Shown: in pieces, positions 1 through 10,400 of the stretch | How positions within the stretch are numbered: the stretch's first letter is position 1 | Layout of the letters: the number at the start of each line of letters is the position of its first letter | Assembly (NCBI GenBank): GCA_045537235.1 | Contig: JAZSPB010000156.1 | Span: 131,584-195,583 of the forward strand | DNA length: 64,000 nucleotides | Origin: RGIG8775 sp045537235 | Lineage (GTDB): Bacteria > Bacillota > Clostridia > Oscillospirales > CAG-272 | Direction of reading: 5' to 3' | Translations under genes and position numbers: made by a program | The notes under the pieces: generated by a model | What the model saw: only the letters and a program-made list of their open reading frames with translations | Database searches by the model: none | What the model was told of the DNA's origin: nothing

Positions 1-44
1 ATAAAAGATTTCTAAAAAAGCAAGTACAAAAAGGGGTGTTTTTT

Positions 45-1004
45 ATGAAGATCGAGATCGATCACGCAAAAAGCGGAAAGTGCGTTTTGGATATCCTTCG
101 CGGAGAACTGAATTTTTCCTCTTCCGTCATCACCTTTTTGAAAAAGCGAAGCGACGGCATTCTTGTCAATGGTGAGCACGCAACGGTGCGAAAAAAGCTG
201 TGCTTGGGAGATGTGCTTTGTTTGAACTATCAAGATACCGAATCCGACGAGAATAATACCATCGTCCCCGTTAACTTGCCGGTTGAAATACTTTACAAAG
301 ATAGGGACATAATAGTGGTAAACAAGCCCCCGCATATGCCCACTCATCCTTCTCATGATCACCAACGCGATACCTTGGCCAATGCTTTGGCATATTATTT
401 TCAAGATTTGAAAACACCCTTTGTTTTTCGTGCCATCAACCGTCTGGATGCTCAAACCAGCGGTATTGTTTTGTTGGCACGCAACAAGGTTGCGGCGCAG
501 CATCTTTCCGATGACATGACCCGCGGCCATATACATAAGCAATATTTTACTGTCCTGCACGGAAGACCCGATCCCGAAGAAGGAAAAATAGAGGCACCTA
601 TTTGTCGTGCCGAGGACAGTAAGATCAAGCGCGTGGTAAGAGAAGACGGCGCCCGAGCTCTCACCCGCTATCGAACCCTTGTCGCCAATGAAATGTACTC
701 CGCCGTCATCGCAGCACCCATCACGGGGCGTACACATCAGCTACGCGTACATTTTTCCCACATAGGACACTGTATCTGCGGAGACACCCTTTACGGTTAT
801 CCGTGTCAGTATATCAACCGCCAAGCATTGCACGCAGTGTGGTTGGAATTTCCGCATCCATCCGACGGCAGGATCATGCAAATAACCGCCCCCTTGCCAA
901 ACGATATTCAAATGCTTTGTGAAAACGTGTTCTCTTCGCACCTGCTCCAAACACTCCATGCTCAAAAAAGTTTATTTAAAAAGGAGGACGATTATGATAA
1001 CTGA
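45..1004 (+). CDS. RluA-family 23S rRNA pseudouridine synthase
   Basis: Isomerises specific uridines in structured RNA to pseudouridine; RluA/RluD-type enzymes act mostly on 23S rRNA. The N-terminal 65 or so residues look like a small S4-type RNA-binding domain. The catalytic domain has VVNKPPHMPTHPS and then INRLDAQTSGIVL, where the Asp of RLD (about residue 135) is the expected nucleophile; GRTHQLRVHFSHIGH follows near the end. I chose ATG 45 because AAGGGG lies 8 bases upstream; an in-frame GTG at 36 falls inside that ribosome site. The gene overlaps the next by 11 bases, so the two are probably co-transcribed. Which uridine is modified cannot be read from the sequence. Confidence 0.93.
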   Translation: MKIEIDHAKSGKCVLDILRGELNFSSSVITFLKKRSDGILVNGEHATVRKKLCLGDVLCLNYQDTESDENNTIVPVNLPVEILYKDRDIIVVNKPPHMPTHPSHDHQRDTLANALAYYFQDLKTPFVFRAINRLDAQTSGIVLLARNKVAAQHLSDDMTRGHIHKQYFTVLHGRPDPEEGKIEAPICRAEDSKIKRVVREDGARALTRYRTLVANEMYSAVIAAPITGRTHQLRVHFSHIGHCICGDTLYGYPCQYINRQALHAVWLEFPHPSDGRIMQITAPLPNDIQMLCENVFSSHLLQTLHAQKSLFKKEDDYDN

Positions 1005-2136
1005 GAATGACAAGCCAATCCACACCGCCGACCCAAAAAAGAAACGGCACTCGGAAGATCGGATCCACCCGGTCGCCCTGATTCTTTTGGGCATTGCACT
1101 TCTCTCCTTGGTCATTATCGTCATCGCCCGAAACAATATGGCATTTGCCGACTTTTTCAATAGCCATGTCAGTTCAAAAATCCGTGCGTTCTTGGCACTT
1201 CTTACCAATTGGATCCCCTTTTCGTTGGCTGAGCTTCTTATTCTTCTTCTCCCGTTTCTTCTCTTGGGAATCATTGTTTACGCCATCCGACGAAAAAGTA
1301 AAACTTGGCGCGGCGTTCTCTCTTATTTTGTCTCTTTGCTCTCCGCTGTCTCTGTTATTTTCTCTCTTTTTGCGCTCAGCTTTGGCGTGGGGTACTATGT
1401 CCCCTCACTGGATACAAAATTAAACCTGACCCAAGACAACGTCTCAACGGAAGACCTGCGAGACACGGCGCTTTGGCTATCCGAGGAAATTGCCACGCTC
1501 ACACCCGATATCTATTTCACCTCCGACGGCTCCTCTGCCATGCCATACTCGCTCTCCGAGATGAATGATAAGCTGATGGACGCCTACCGCTCTCTTTGTG
1601 AAAAATACGGATTTCTTCAAAAGCTTAACAGTAACATCAAACCGGTCATGATCAGCGTCGGAATGTCCTATGCTCATCTTACCGGAATCTATACCTTTTT
1701 CACGGGAGAATCCAACCTCAACATCGATTTTCCGGATTATACCCTCCCGTTTACGGCAGCCCATGAGCTTGCCCATCAACGAGGAATCGCGAGGGAAAAC
1801 GAGGCCAATTTTATCGCTTTTCTTGCGTGTGTCGAATCGGACGATCCTTATTTGCGATACAGCGGATACCTGAATCTGTACGAATATGTTGTCACCGCCC
1901 TGTATTCAGCCGATAAAGCCGTATACAAAAATGTCCGCTCCTATTTGCCCGAATGTGCCAACGGAGAGATGCGTGCCTATTCCGCATTCTATGACAAATA
2001 CAGGAACTCCGAAGCGGGAAAGGTCAATAACGCAGTCAACAATGCCTATCTTCAAGCAAATGGAGCAACGGCGGGAACCAAAAGCTACGGAATGGTCGTT
2101 GATCTGGCCGTGGCTTACTTTAGATCCACTGATTGA
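994..2136 (+). CDS. DUF3810 family membrane protein with HExxH motif
   Basis: A 380-residue membrane protein with about three hydrophobic segments in the first 150 residues, then a soluble part. The soluble part has AAHELAHQRGIARENEANF (His257, Glu258, His261 and a downstream Glu), a gluzincin-like zinc protease signature found in DUF3810 proteins. Substrate and role are unknown. ATG 994 follows AAAAGGAGG at good spacing; the open frame runs further upstream but only inside the preceding gene. It overlaps the pseudouridine synthase gene by 11 bases. A membrane-associated peptidase is inferred from the motif only. Confidence 0.8.
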   Translation: MITENDKPIHTADPKKKRHSEDRIHPVALILLGIALLSLVIIVIARNNMAFADFFNSHVSSKIRAFLALLTNWIPFSLAELLILLLPFLLLGIIVYAIRRKSKTWRGVLSYFVSLLSAVSVIFSLFALSFGVGYYVPSLDTKLNLTQDNVSTEDLRDTALWLSEEIATLTPDIYFTSDGSSAMPYSLSEMNDKLMDAYRSLCEKYGFLQKLNSNIKPVMISVGMSYAHLTGIYTFFTGESNLNIDFPDYTLPFTAAHELAHQRGIARENEANFIAFLACVESDDPYLRYSGYLNLYEYVVTALYSADKAVYKNVRSYLPECANGEMRAYSAFYDKYRNSEAGKVNNAVNNAYLQANGATAGTKSYGMVVDLAVAYFRSTD

Positions 2137-2280
2137 TCAAGGTCAAGGAACCTTCCCTGCGTCGCCACCGTATACTGATAATGGAAAAGGTTTGATATGC
2201 CCAATATCGACAAAATTCTGCACAAAAGTCATTTTTGATTAAAAACATTGGTTTTTACGCAAAAAATATCCAAAAAACTA

Positions 2281-2309
2281 TTTCTTTTTTACAAAATATA
2301 TGTTATAAT
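2281..2309 (+). promoter_or_regulatory. Putative promoter of murA
   Basis: TATAAT at 2304-2309 lies 40 bases before the murA start; the -35 position (TTTCTT, 17-bp spacer) is poor. The 212-base gap before murA shows nothing else clear. Confidence 0.45.
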
Positions 2310-2348
2310 TATGTTTGTATCAACAACTCTGAAAAAGGAGTGACCATC

Positions 2349-3653
2349 GTGATTGAAAATATTGAGTCTGTCCGCAAAGACAGAATTGTCATAAACGGAG
2401 GAAATCCTCTTTACGGCGATGTCTTCATCAACGGCATGAAAAACGCCGCTCTGCCGATTATTTTTGCCACCGTTCTTACCAAAAGCAAATGTGTGATCGA
2501 AAATCTCCCCGAGGTAAGCGATGTCGCGATCTCTTTGGAAATTCTTCGCGAAATGGGAGCCTCGGTCATCTACCAGTCCCCCACAACGGTAGAGATCGAC
2601 ACTTCCACTTTGGAATACGGCGAGGCACCTTATGAGCTTGTGGGAAAGATGCGCGCCTCCACCTATTTGATCGGTGCGGAACTCGGTCGATTCGGCAAGG
2701 CACAGGTCGGCTGGCCCGGCGGATGTGATTTTGGTGTTCGCCCCATCGACCTTCACATAAAAGGCTTCGAAGCCCTTGGAGCCAACGTTTCTATTGAAAA
2801 CGGTTACATCAATGCCTCAGCCGAAAACGGGCTTGTGGGCAATATGGTTTACTTTGACGTGGCATCGGTAGGCGCCACGGTCAATGTCATTCTCGCTTCG
2901 GTACTGGCCGACGGTATGACCGTCATTGACAATGCCGCTCGCGAGCCTCACATCGTTGACTTGGCAAACTTTTTCAACACTTGCGGTGCTAACATCATGG
3001 GTGCCGGTACCAGTGTAATTAAGATCCGCGGTGTCAAAGAGCTTCACGGATGCACCTATACCATCATTCCCGACATGATCGAGGCAGGTACCTTCATGGT
3101 TGCCGTTGCCGCAACGGGAGGCAAGGTCAACATTCAGAATGTCATTCCGAAGCATATGGAAACGGTTTCCACCAAGCTGTCGGAAATGGGCGTTGATATT
3201 GAAGAATATGACGATTCCATCACGGTAACCTCCACGGGAAAGACCAAGGGTGTGACGATCAAAACGCTTCCCTATCCCGGCTTCCCTACCGATATGCATC
3301 CCCAATTCACTGCGGCTCTTTGTTTCTCGGAAACACCGGGCTTTATATCCGAAGGTATTTGGGAAAATCGGTTCAAGTACACCGAGGAGCTTCGTAAAAT
3401 GGGCGCCAATATTCGCGTAGACGGTAACACCGCAACCATCACGGGGGGCTCCAAGATCACGGGAGCACGCTTGAAAGCGGTAGACCTTCGCGGCGGTGCC
3501 GCAGTTCTTATTGCCGCTCTCGCCGCAGACGGAATTTCCGAGATCACGGGAATCGAGATCATTGAGCGCGGTTATTACGACATCGTCGGTAAATTCCGTG
3601 CTTTGGGCGCCGATATTGCCTACGATCCGTCCGAGTTGTCCACGGTTAACTAA
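2349..3653 (+). CDS. murA: UDP-N-acetylglucosamine 1-carboxyvinyltransferase
   Basis: Catalyses the first committed step of peptidoglycan synthesis, moving enolpyruvate from PEP to UDP-GlcNAc in the cytosol. At 434 residues it has family length. Visible signatures are NGMKNAALPIIFA near the N-terminus (substrate-binding Lys-Asn) and GWPGGCDFGVRPIDLH, where Cys126 is the catalytic cysteine, so a fosfomycin-sensitive type would be expected. PGFPTDMHPQF matches the conserved C-terminal region. The start is GTG 2349, chosen because AAAAAGGAG lies just upstream; the frame extends 38 codons further but without a ribosome site. It has its own likely promoter. murB lies 12 kb away in another operon. 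Confidence 0.96.
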   Translation: MIENIESVRKDRIVINGGNPLYGDVFINGMKNAALPIIFATVLTKSKCVIENLPEVSDVAISLEILREMGASVIYQSPTTVEIDTSTLEYGEAPYELVGKMRASTYLIGAELGRFGKAQVGWPGGCDFGVRPIDLHIKGFEALGANVSIENGYINASAENGLVGNMVYFDVASVGATVNVILASVLADGMTVIDNAAREPHIVDLANFFNTCGANIMGAGTSVIKIRGVKELHGCTYTIIPDMIEAGTFMVAVAATGGKVNIQNVIPKHMETVSTKLSEMGVDIEEYDDSITVTSTGKTKGVTIKTLPYPGFPTDMHPQFTAALCFSETPGFISEGIWENRFKYTEELRKMGANIRVDGNTATITGGSKITGARLKAVDLRGGAAVLIAALAADGISEITGIEIIERGYYDIVGKFRALGADIAYDPSELSTVN

Positions 3654-3749
3654 ATCCATGATATACGGGACTGTCGCAATGGTCTGCTACGGCAGATCGT
3701 CGGCGGTCCTGTTTTGTGAGTCACTAAAAAACGAAAGGACTGTTCTATT

Positions 3750-5483
3750 ATGAGATCCATTCTGAAGTACATGAGATCCTATAAAAAAGAGATCGTGCTG
3801 GCACCGCTTTTCAAGCTGCTGGAAGCGATCTTCGAGTTGTTTGTCCCCTTGGTCGTTGCCTCCATCATCGATGTAGGAATCCGTAAGGGCGACACGGGAT
3901 ATATCGTCAAGTGTTGCCTGATCATGCTGGCACTGGGCATTATCGGTCTTGTTTGCGCCATCAGTGCCCAATTTTTTGCCGCCCGTGCCGCTGTTGGTTT
4001 TTCCGCAAAGGTCAAGCAGGTACTCTTTGATCATATTCAAAAATTCTCATATACTGACCTTGACACGGTCGGAACCTCCTCGCTGATCACCAACATGACC
4101 AGCGACATCAACCAAGTGCAAACCGGGGTCAATCTGGTACTCCGTCTGTTTTTGCGTTCCCCCGTTATCGTTTTCGGTGCTATGATCATGGCCTTTACCA
4201 TCGATCTCAAGGCGGCTATTCCCTTTGCAGTACTCATTCCCGTGCTGTCGGCGGTGGTTTTTGGCATCATGCTGGCAAGCATTCCGTTATACAAAAAGGT
4301 GCAAAGCAAGCTGGACAAGCTTTTGGGAATCACGCGTGAAAATTTGAACGGAACTCGTGTTGTCCGCGCCTTCAATCGGCAAAATCAAGAAATTCACGAA
4401 TTCCGCGAAGCCAATGAACAGCTCAACGGCTTGCAAAAATTCGTGGGCATGATCTCGGCACTCATGAATCCGATAACCTTTATTATTGTGAATGCCGCAA
4501 TCATCGTACTGATCCACGGCGGCGCTCTGCAAGTCGATTCCGGCGCCATCTCGCAGGGAGAACTGATTGCCCTCTACAATTATATGACTCAAATATTGGT
4601 AGAACTTGTCAAGCTTGCCGGTTTGATCATCACCATCACCAAAGCCACCGCTTGCGGAAACCGTATCGGAGATGTTTTGAACAAGAAACCGGAAGCCGCA
4701 CAACAACCCAAAAACACGACGGACGTGACCAAGCCTTCGGCCATCACCTTCCGCAATGTGTCTATGACCTATCAAAACGCCGGTGCGGAATCCCTTGAAA
4801 AGGTCTCCTTTGAGATCGGTCACGGGCAGACCCTTGGTATCATCGGCTCTACCGGCTCGGGAAAATCCACTTTGGTCAATTTGATTCCCCGATTTTATCA
4901 TGCCAACAAGGGCGAGATCCTCATTGACGGCAAGGATATCGAAAGTTATTCCGAGCAAGATCTTCGCGACAAGATCGGAGTCGTTGCCCAAAGATCCGTC
5001 CTTTTCAAAGGTACCATCCGTTCCAATTTGCAGTGGGGTGATGCTGCAGCCGATGACGGTGTGATCGATGAAGCGCTGAAAGCGGCACAAGCCTATGATT
5101 TCGTTATGCAAAAGGACGGCGCCGTTGATGCCCCCGTTGAGCAAGGCGGAAAGAACTTCTCCGGCGGTCAACGCCAGCGCCTATGCATCGCCCGTGCACT
5201 GACCAAACGCCCCGAGATCCTCATACTCGATGACAGCTCCTCCGCATTGGACTATGCAACCGATGCCAAGCTACGAACGGCTCTTCGCGAACTTCCCTAT
5301 CATCCCACTACGGTCATCGTATCCCAGCGAACAGCATCCATCATGCACGCTGACAAGATCGTAGTGCTTGATGACGGCGAGCCTGTGGGTGTCGGCACTC
5401 ATGATGAACTGATGCAAAACTGTCCTGTATATATCGAGATATACAACTCTCAATTCACGGGAAGCGAGGGACAAAACAAATGA
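3750..5483 (+). CDS. ABC exporter half-transporter, subunit with degenerate Walker B
   Basis: A 577-residue type IV ABC exporter half-molecule: six membrane segments (about residues 15-310) and a C-terminal ATPase. Walker A is GSTGSGKST and the signature is FSGGQRQRL, but Walker B reads LILDDSSSALD, with Asp in place of the catalytic Glu. It overlaps the next gene by four bases (ATGA), and that partner carries the complementary defect. The pair therefore forms an asymmetric heterodimer like TM287/288, LmrCD or BmrCD. Known relatives export drugs or lipids; the substrate here is not evident. ATG 3750 is preceded by GAAAGGA. Confidence 0.93.
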   Translation: MRSILKYMRSYKKEIVLAPLFKLLEAIFELFVPLVVASIIDVGIRKGDTGYIVKCCLIMLALGIIGLVCAISAQFFAARAAVGFSAKVKQVLFDHIQKFSYTDLDTVGTSSLITNMTSDINQVQTGVNLVLRLFLRSPVIVFGAMIMAFTIDLKAAIPFAVLIPVLSAVVFGIMLASIPLYKKVQSKLDKLLGITRENLNGTRVVRAFNRQNQEIHEFREANEQLNGLQKFVGMISALMNPITFIIVNAAIIVLIHGGALQVDSGAISQGELIALYNYMTQILVELVKLAGLIITITKATACGNRIGDVLNKKPEAAQQPKNTTDVTKPSAITFRNVSMTYQNAGAESLEKVSFEIGHGQTLGIIGSTGSGKSTLVNLIPRFYHANKGEILIDGKDIESYSEQDLRDKIGVVAQRSVLFKGTIRSNLQWGDAAADDGVIDEALKAAQAYDFVMQKDGAVDAPVEQGGKNFSGGQRQRLCIARALTKRPEILILDDSSSALDYATDAKLRTALRELPYHPTTVIVSQRTASIMHADKIVVLDDGEPVGVGTHDELMQNCPVYIEIYNSQFTGSEGQNK

Positions 5484-7243
5484 AAAAGAAAAATGTCAAA
5501 AAAATGGACACGGGAACCGTAAAAAAGTTACTGTCATACCTTCGTCCCCATATGATCTGGTTTGTTATTTCCCTGCTTTTAGCCGTGGTCGGTGTCGCTA
5601 TGACACTGTACATTCCCATTTTGATCGGCAATGCCATTGATCAAATTCCCGGTGCGGGAAGCGTAGCCCTTGACAAGGTCATTGCCGTTCTTATCAAGAT
5701 CGCTGTTTGCATAGGCATTGGTGCCGTTGCCCAATGGCTGATGAATGTCTGCAATAACAAAATCACATACGAGGTAGTTCGGAATATTCGCAATGAAGCA
5801 TTTGAAAAACTGCAAAAGCTCCCTGTCCGCTACCTCGACTCCCATCGCACGGGTGAGACGGTCAGTAAGATCATCACCGATGTAGAGCAATTCGCAGACG
5901 GTCTTCTTATGGGCTTCACCCAGTTCTTCACAGGCATTCTCACCATTGTGGGAACGCTGGGCTTTATGATTTCCATTAACCTTTCCATCACGCTTGTTGT
6001 GGTACTGGTTACGCCTCTTTCCCTCTTTGTGGCGGCTTTCATTGCCAAACGAACCCACTCCATGTTCACCGAGCAATCCAAGACTCGCGCCGAACAGACT
6101 GCTTTTATTGACGAGATCATCAGCAATCAAAAAACCGTCAAAGCATTTAACCACGAGGACGAAGCAAGCGCAGAATTTGCCGATATCAACGAGCGACTTC
6201 GCAAATGCTCTTTGAAGGCGACCTTCTTCTCTTCCTTGACCAACCCATCCACCCGATTTGTCAACAGCATTGTTTACACGGGTGTAGCCTTGGCCGGTGC
6301 CCTTACTTGCCTCGGTGGCGGCGCGGCACTTTCCATCGGAAATCTAACCATTTTCCTAAGCTATGCCAACCAGTATACCAAGCCCTTCAACGAAATTTCG
6401 GGTGTGGTCACCGAATTGCAAAATGCCCTTGCCTGTGCCGCAAGAATCTTTGAACTGATCGACGAAGAACCGCTGACCCCCGACAAGGAAACCGCTATAA
6501 CGATTTCCGGCTGTGATAACGGCATCACCTTCTCCGATGTATCCTTCTCTTATGTTCCCGATCAAAAGCTGATCGAGCATCTAAACCTTAACGTCAAACG
6601 CGGTCAACGCATTGCCATTGTCGGTCCCACGGGTTGCGGAAAGACTACATTGATCAATCTAATCATGCGCTTCTACGATGTATGCGACGGAAGCATCGCC
6701 ATTGACGGCGCCGACATTCGTGATATCACTCGTCACAGTCTCCGCGAATCCTTCGGCATGGTTCTACAAGACACTTGGCTGAGATCGGGCACCATCCGAG
6801 ACAACATCATTATCGGAAAACCCGATGCCACCGATGAAGAGATGATCGCGGCGGCCAAGCTATCTCACGCTCACAGCTTCATCAAGCGACTTCCCAATGG
6901 CTATGACACCATCATTGGAGAAGGCGGCGGAATGCTTTCTCAAGGTCAAAAACAGCTTCTCTGTATCACTCGTGTCATGCTCCGTCTGCCCCCCTTGCTC
7001 ATTCTCGACGAAGCGACATCCTCCATCGACACCCGAACCGAGATCCGCATCCAAAGTGCCTTCTCGGAAATGATGAAGGGGCGCACGTCCTTTATCGTCG
7101 CGCACCGACTCTCTACCATCAAAGAGGCAGATATCATCCTTGTCATGAAAGATGGCAACATCATTGAGCAAGGCTCGCATGAACAGCTTCTCGCCGCAGG
7201 CGGATTCTATCATTCATTGTATTACAGTCAGTTTGAACATTGA
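5480..7243 (+). CDS. ABC exporter half-transporter, partner with canonical Walker B
   Basis: A 587-residue half-transporter with six membrane segments and a C-terminal ATPase. Walker A is GPTGCGKTT, Walker B is LLILDEATSSID with the catalytic Glu, and the signature is LSQGQKQLL instead of LSGGQ. In heterodimeric exporters the subunit with intact Walker B often has this LSQGQ form, while the other keeps a good signature but loses the Glu; both features are seen here. One ATP site should be hydrolytic and the other degenerate. Translation is coupled to the upstream gene by a four-base overlap. A palindromic repeat starts eight bases after the stop. Confidence 0.93.
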   Translation: MKKKNVKKMDTGTVKKLLSYLRPHMIWFVISLLLAVVGVAMTLYIPILIGNAIDQIPGAGSVALDKVIAVLIKIAVCIGIGAVAQWLMNVCNNKITYEVVRNIRNEAFEKLQKLPVRYLDSHRTGETVSKIITDVEQFADGLLMGFTQFFTGILTIVGTLGFMISINLSITLVVVLVTPLSLFVAAFIAKRTHSMFTEQSKTRAEQTAFIDEIISNQKTVKAFNHEDEASAEFADINERLRKCSLKATFFSSLTNPSTRFVNSIVYTGVALAGALTCLGGGAALSIGNLTIFLSYANQYTKPFNEISGVVTELQNALACAARIFELIDEEPLTPDKETAITISGCDNGITFSDVSFSYVPDQKLIEHLNLNVKRGQRIAIVGPTGCGKTTLINLIMRFYDVCDGSIAIDGADIRDITRHSLRESFGMVLQDTWLRSGTIRDNIIIGKPDATDEEMIAAAKLSHAHSFIKRLPNGYDTIIGEGGGMLSQGQKQLLCITRVMLRLPPLLILDEATSSIDTRTEIRIQSAFSEMMKGRTSFIVAHRLSTIKEADIILVMKDGNIIEQGSHEQLLAAGGFYHSLYYSQFEH

Positions 7244-7251
7244 CGGTTGAA

Positions 7252-7446
7252 GCGCCTGCGGGCGCAGAAGGTCGCTTTTTTGAAAAAAAGCTCCGCAAAA
7301 AACTTTTGTCGCTCGCTCTTATTATAGTTTGTGCAAACATAGCGTTATGCCGTAGTAGGCAGTGTGTTTGCGCTCACATTAACAAGGGCGTGTGATAAAG
7401 TTTTTGCGGAGCTTTTTTAGCAAATTTCGTCCTGCGGCCGCAGGCG
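7252..7446. repeat. Palindromic intergenic repeat, copy A
   Basis: About 195 bp between convergent genes. The outer arms are CGCCTGCGG at the left and CCGCAGGCG at the right. The next arm is AAAGCTCCGCAAAAAACTTT at the left, matched by AAAGTTTTTGCGGAGCTTT at the right. A central part has GCAAACATAGCG and TGTTTGCGC. The whole can fold into one long hairpin and may end transcription from both sides. The same design recurs at 10643, 13436, 19449, 60742 and 63854. Confidence 0.8.
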
Positions 7447-7451
7447 TTTAA

Positions 7452-10400
7452 TTATTTCAAAACAACCGTTTTGGTATCGATCACCTTTCCGGACAGATCC
7501 GTTAAGGTCACCGTAACCTCATCTCCACTCTTGGCGGTGATATCGGTTTCAATGATAAAGTTTCCGGCAGTCTCAAAGGTGGTTGTATATTCCTTTGTGA
7601 CACCGTTAGCTTTGACGGTAACCTTGTGAGAAGTCTCGTTGTGTCCGAGTTCCCAAACTTCCACACATATCTTGCCGTCCACCGAGATATCTGCGCCGTG
7701 AATGTTGGCATCGGACAAGGTGGCAAGGAACGGGAAGGCAGGCTGGCTAATGCTGTTCTCAAGGTTGCCTCCCAAGGTATCAGGTGCCCCTGACACCGCA
7801 TAAGAGTTGACATAAGAATACTGAACTGCAACGGGATTCTTGATCGAGGTGGCGGTCACGACAACGGTATCTCCGACGATCGTCGCAGTGGCATCCACAA
7901 AGGTCTTGCCATTCGCACTGATCTTGAAGCCTGTCAGTTTGGTGTCGCCGTCCTTGATCTTAAGACCGTCGCCAATGTGTGAGAAGTGAAGGATGACTCG
8001 GTCTCCGTCTACCTCCATATACTCGTACATGGGACCGGTATATTCCGTCGTTCCTTCATAGTAGGTCTTGCCGTAAACAGTGGCGAGGATGGTCGCCGCC
8101 ATACGGTTACCGACGGGCACCTTGGTTCCGGGATGAATGGTTCCACCCGTATCCTTGTCGTCAAAGGTTCCCTCGTATGCCGTAGAGATGACCTCCACAT
8201 TGTTAAGACGTTTGGCGGTGTCGATCTGCACCTGGCGAATCTCGAAGAAGTTTCTTCCGCTACCCGCCGCGTACGGTGCCAACTGAACCAACATAATGGG
8301 AAGATTCTCATCTCTGAAATCCTCTCTCCATTGCTCGATCAAATCGTAAAGAATGTAGTTGTACTGTTGAGCGATTCTGGCATTGGGTTGAGACTCACCT
8401 TGGTACCACATCACACCGGCAACGGCATAGTTGGCAAGGGGACCTTGCATTGCGTTGTACAGACCGGTGGGAGCAAATCTTCTTCCTGTGCTTCCCTCGG
8501 TACCGTTGATAAGGGTACCTGCCGCCTTGGTGGTTTTATAAATCTTTCCGAGACTCCAGTAAAAATCGTAATCCTGCCACAGCGTTCTTCCCTCACAGCC
8601 CCAGTTATTTCTGACAGAGGGGAGAATGGAAGGATCGTTGTAGATAAATTCTCTGTCCGAAGCAAACAGCCGCTCATAGTTAAGCCATGCTTGCGCGGAG
8701 CTACCGCCCTCGTAACATTCGATAATTGCGACCGGCACTCCCAGCTCTGCTTGAATCTGATAAGCAGAAATATAGGCAATTGCGGAAACACCGGAAACAT
8801 TGGAAGCCGTGACCTGTTTCCATGCGCCGTTGGTAACGTCCTTTTGAAGCTCATAGCTTGCCGTCACACCTATCTTAAAGCTTCTGACATCATAGTTTTT
8901 GGCACCCGAAACGATATCCGCTGTGTCAAAAACACTGCTCATTTTAAGCTCCATATTGGACTGACCGCTACAATACCAAACCTCACCGATGCCCACATTC
9001 TTGAAGGTCTTTCCCGCCACTCCGTTCTTGACCAAGAGCGTCTTGCCGGATCCGCCTTCCATTTCGGGAAGCTCTAAATAAAATTCACCGTTGGCATCTA
9101 CCACTGAACTTGCGGTATATTGGTCGATCTCCGCCGTTATGGTATCACCGGGGGTTCCGCCCCAGCCCCAAATCGGCACTTTTTTATTTCTCTGCAAAAC
9201 CATATCGTCCGCAAAAATGGACGGAAGTATTACTCCAATATTGGTATTCAGCATAGCAAACTCCACCGTGAAATCATCAATATAAACTGTCTTGGGGAAA
9301 TTGGTCGAAGAAGTTCCAAAGTTGATGAAGGGTCTTACGGGATAGTGTTCCTTGATACTTGCATCATCAAAGACCAACTCGGTTTTTGATAGAAAATCCT
9401 TGGTGATATCCATCTCATATTCCACAAAAGTCCATTCACCCTCGTAAATATCATAAGAAGTGTAGGCCAACTGTGTTGTCTTCTTATCTCCCATCAATCC
9501 GATAGACGAACTCACGGGCTTTGCGGGATCTTTAAAGCCCTCCATCAAAACATAAGCCGAGATCTTGACAGTCTGACCGATATAAGGTGTCAGATCCTTT
9601 GGCATCAGATTGTTGAGCTTGACTCTGGCACCGAAATCTCCGTTGGCGTTGGGTTGGAAATTATAAAGCGCCATTGCTTTGTCTCCCGAATGTGACTGCC
9701 AATTAAGCGCACCGACCTGAAGTAAGGAATTGGCGTAATTTCCGCCCATTTTATACTCATTGGCCGCATCGGTCAGCTCCGCATAAGTGGAGGTCTTATA
9801 CTGAGTAAAAGAAGCATCGGCATTCTCAAAATCCTCGGTTTTATATACCGTATACTCGGGCACATAGGCATCCTTGTGAAGAGAGGCCTTTACATCATCC
9901 ACGTAGAAGGTACTGCAAAGATCGGATGCAGGTGCATCGACAGCCGCCGCTACGTTTTGGTCGATCTTGACCGTAATCAAGCCGGCAGCGGTATTTTCAG
10001 CGGTAACCTTATAGAACAAGGTGAGCTGATTCCATTCATTGGCTCGCAGCTCGAACTTGTGCGACTCAGCCGCTGTATCGTCGGAGCCTTCTTTGGAAAC
10101 CGACATTCTGAACGCAGCATTCTCACCGATCGGCATAACGTATGCGGTGATCTTATAAGTCTTTCCGACATTTCTGGGGGTCATATACACCTCCAGAACA
10201 TCCAAAACACCTACACCGCCATCAGCACTTGAAGATTCAACCTTGATGGATTGATCTTTTGTACGAATATAAGCCTTGTCAGTATTGATGCTGACCTTGG
10301 CAGCGGGATTTCCCGCCACATAAAAGGGGTCGGGCTCCTTGTCGTCGCCGCCGGGAGCCGCTGTTTCAAATCCTTGTTCGGACTCCTCCGGATCGCTCTC

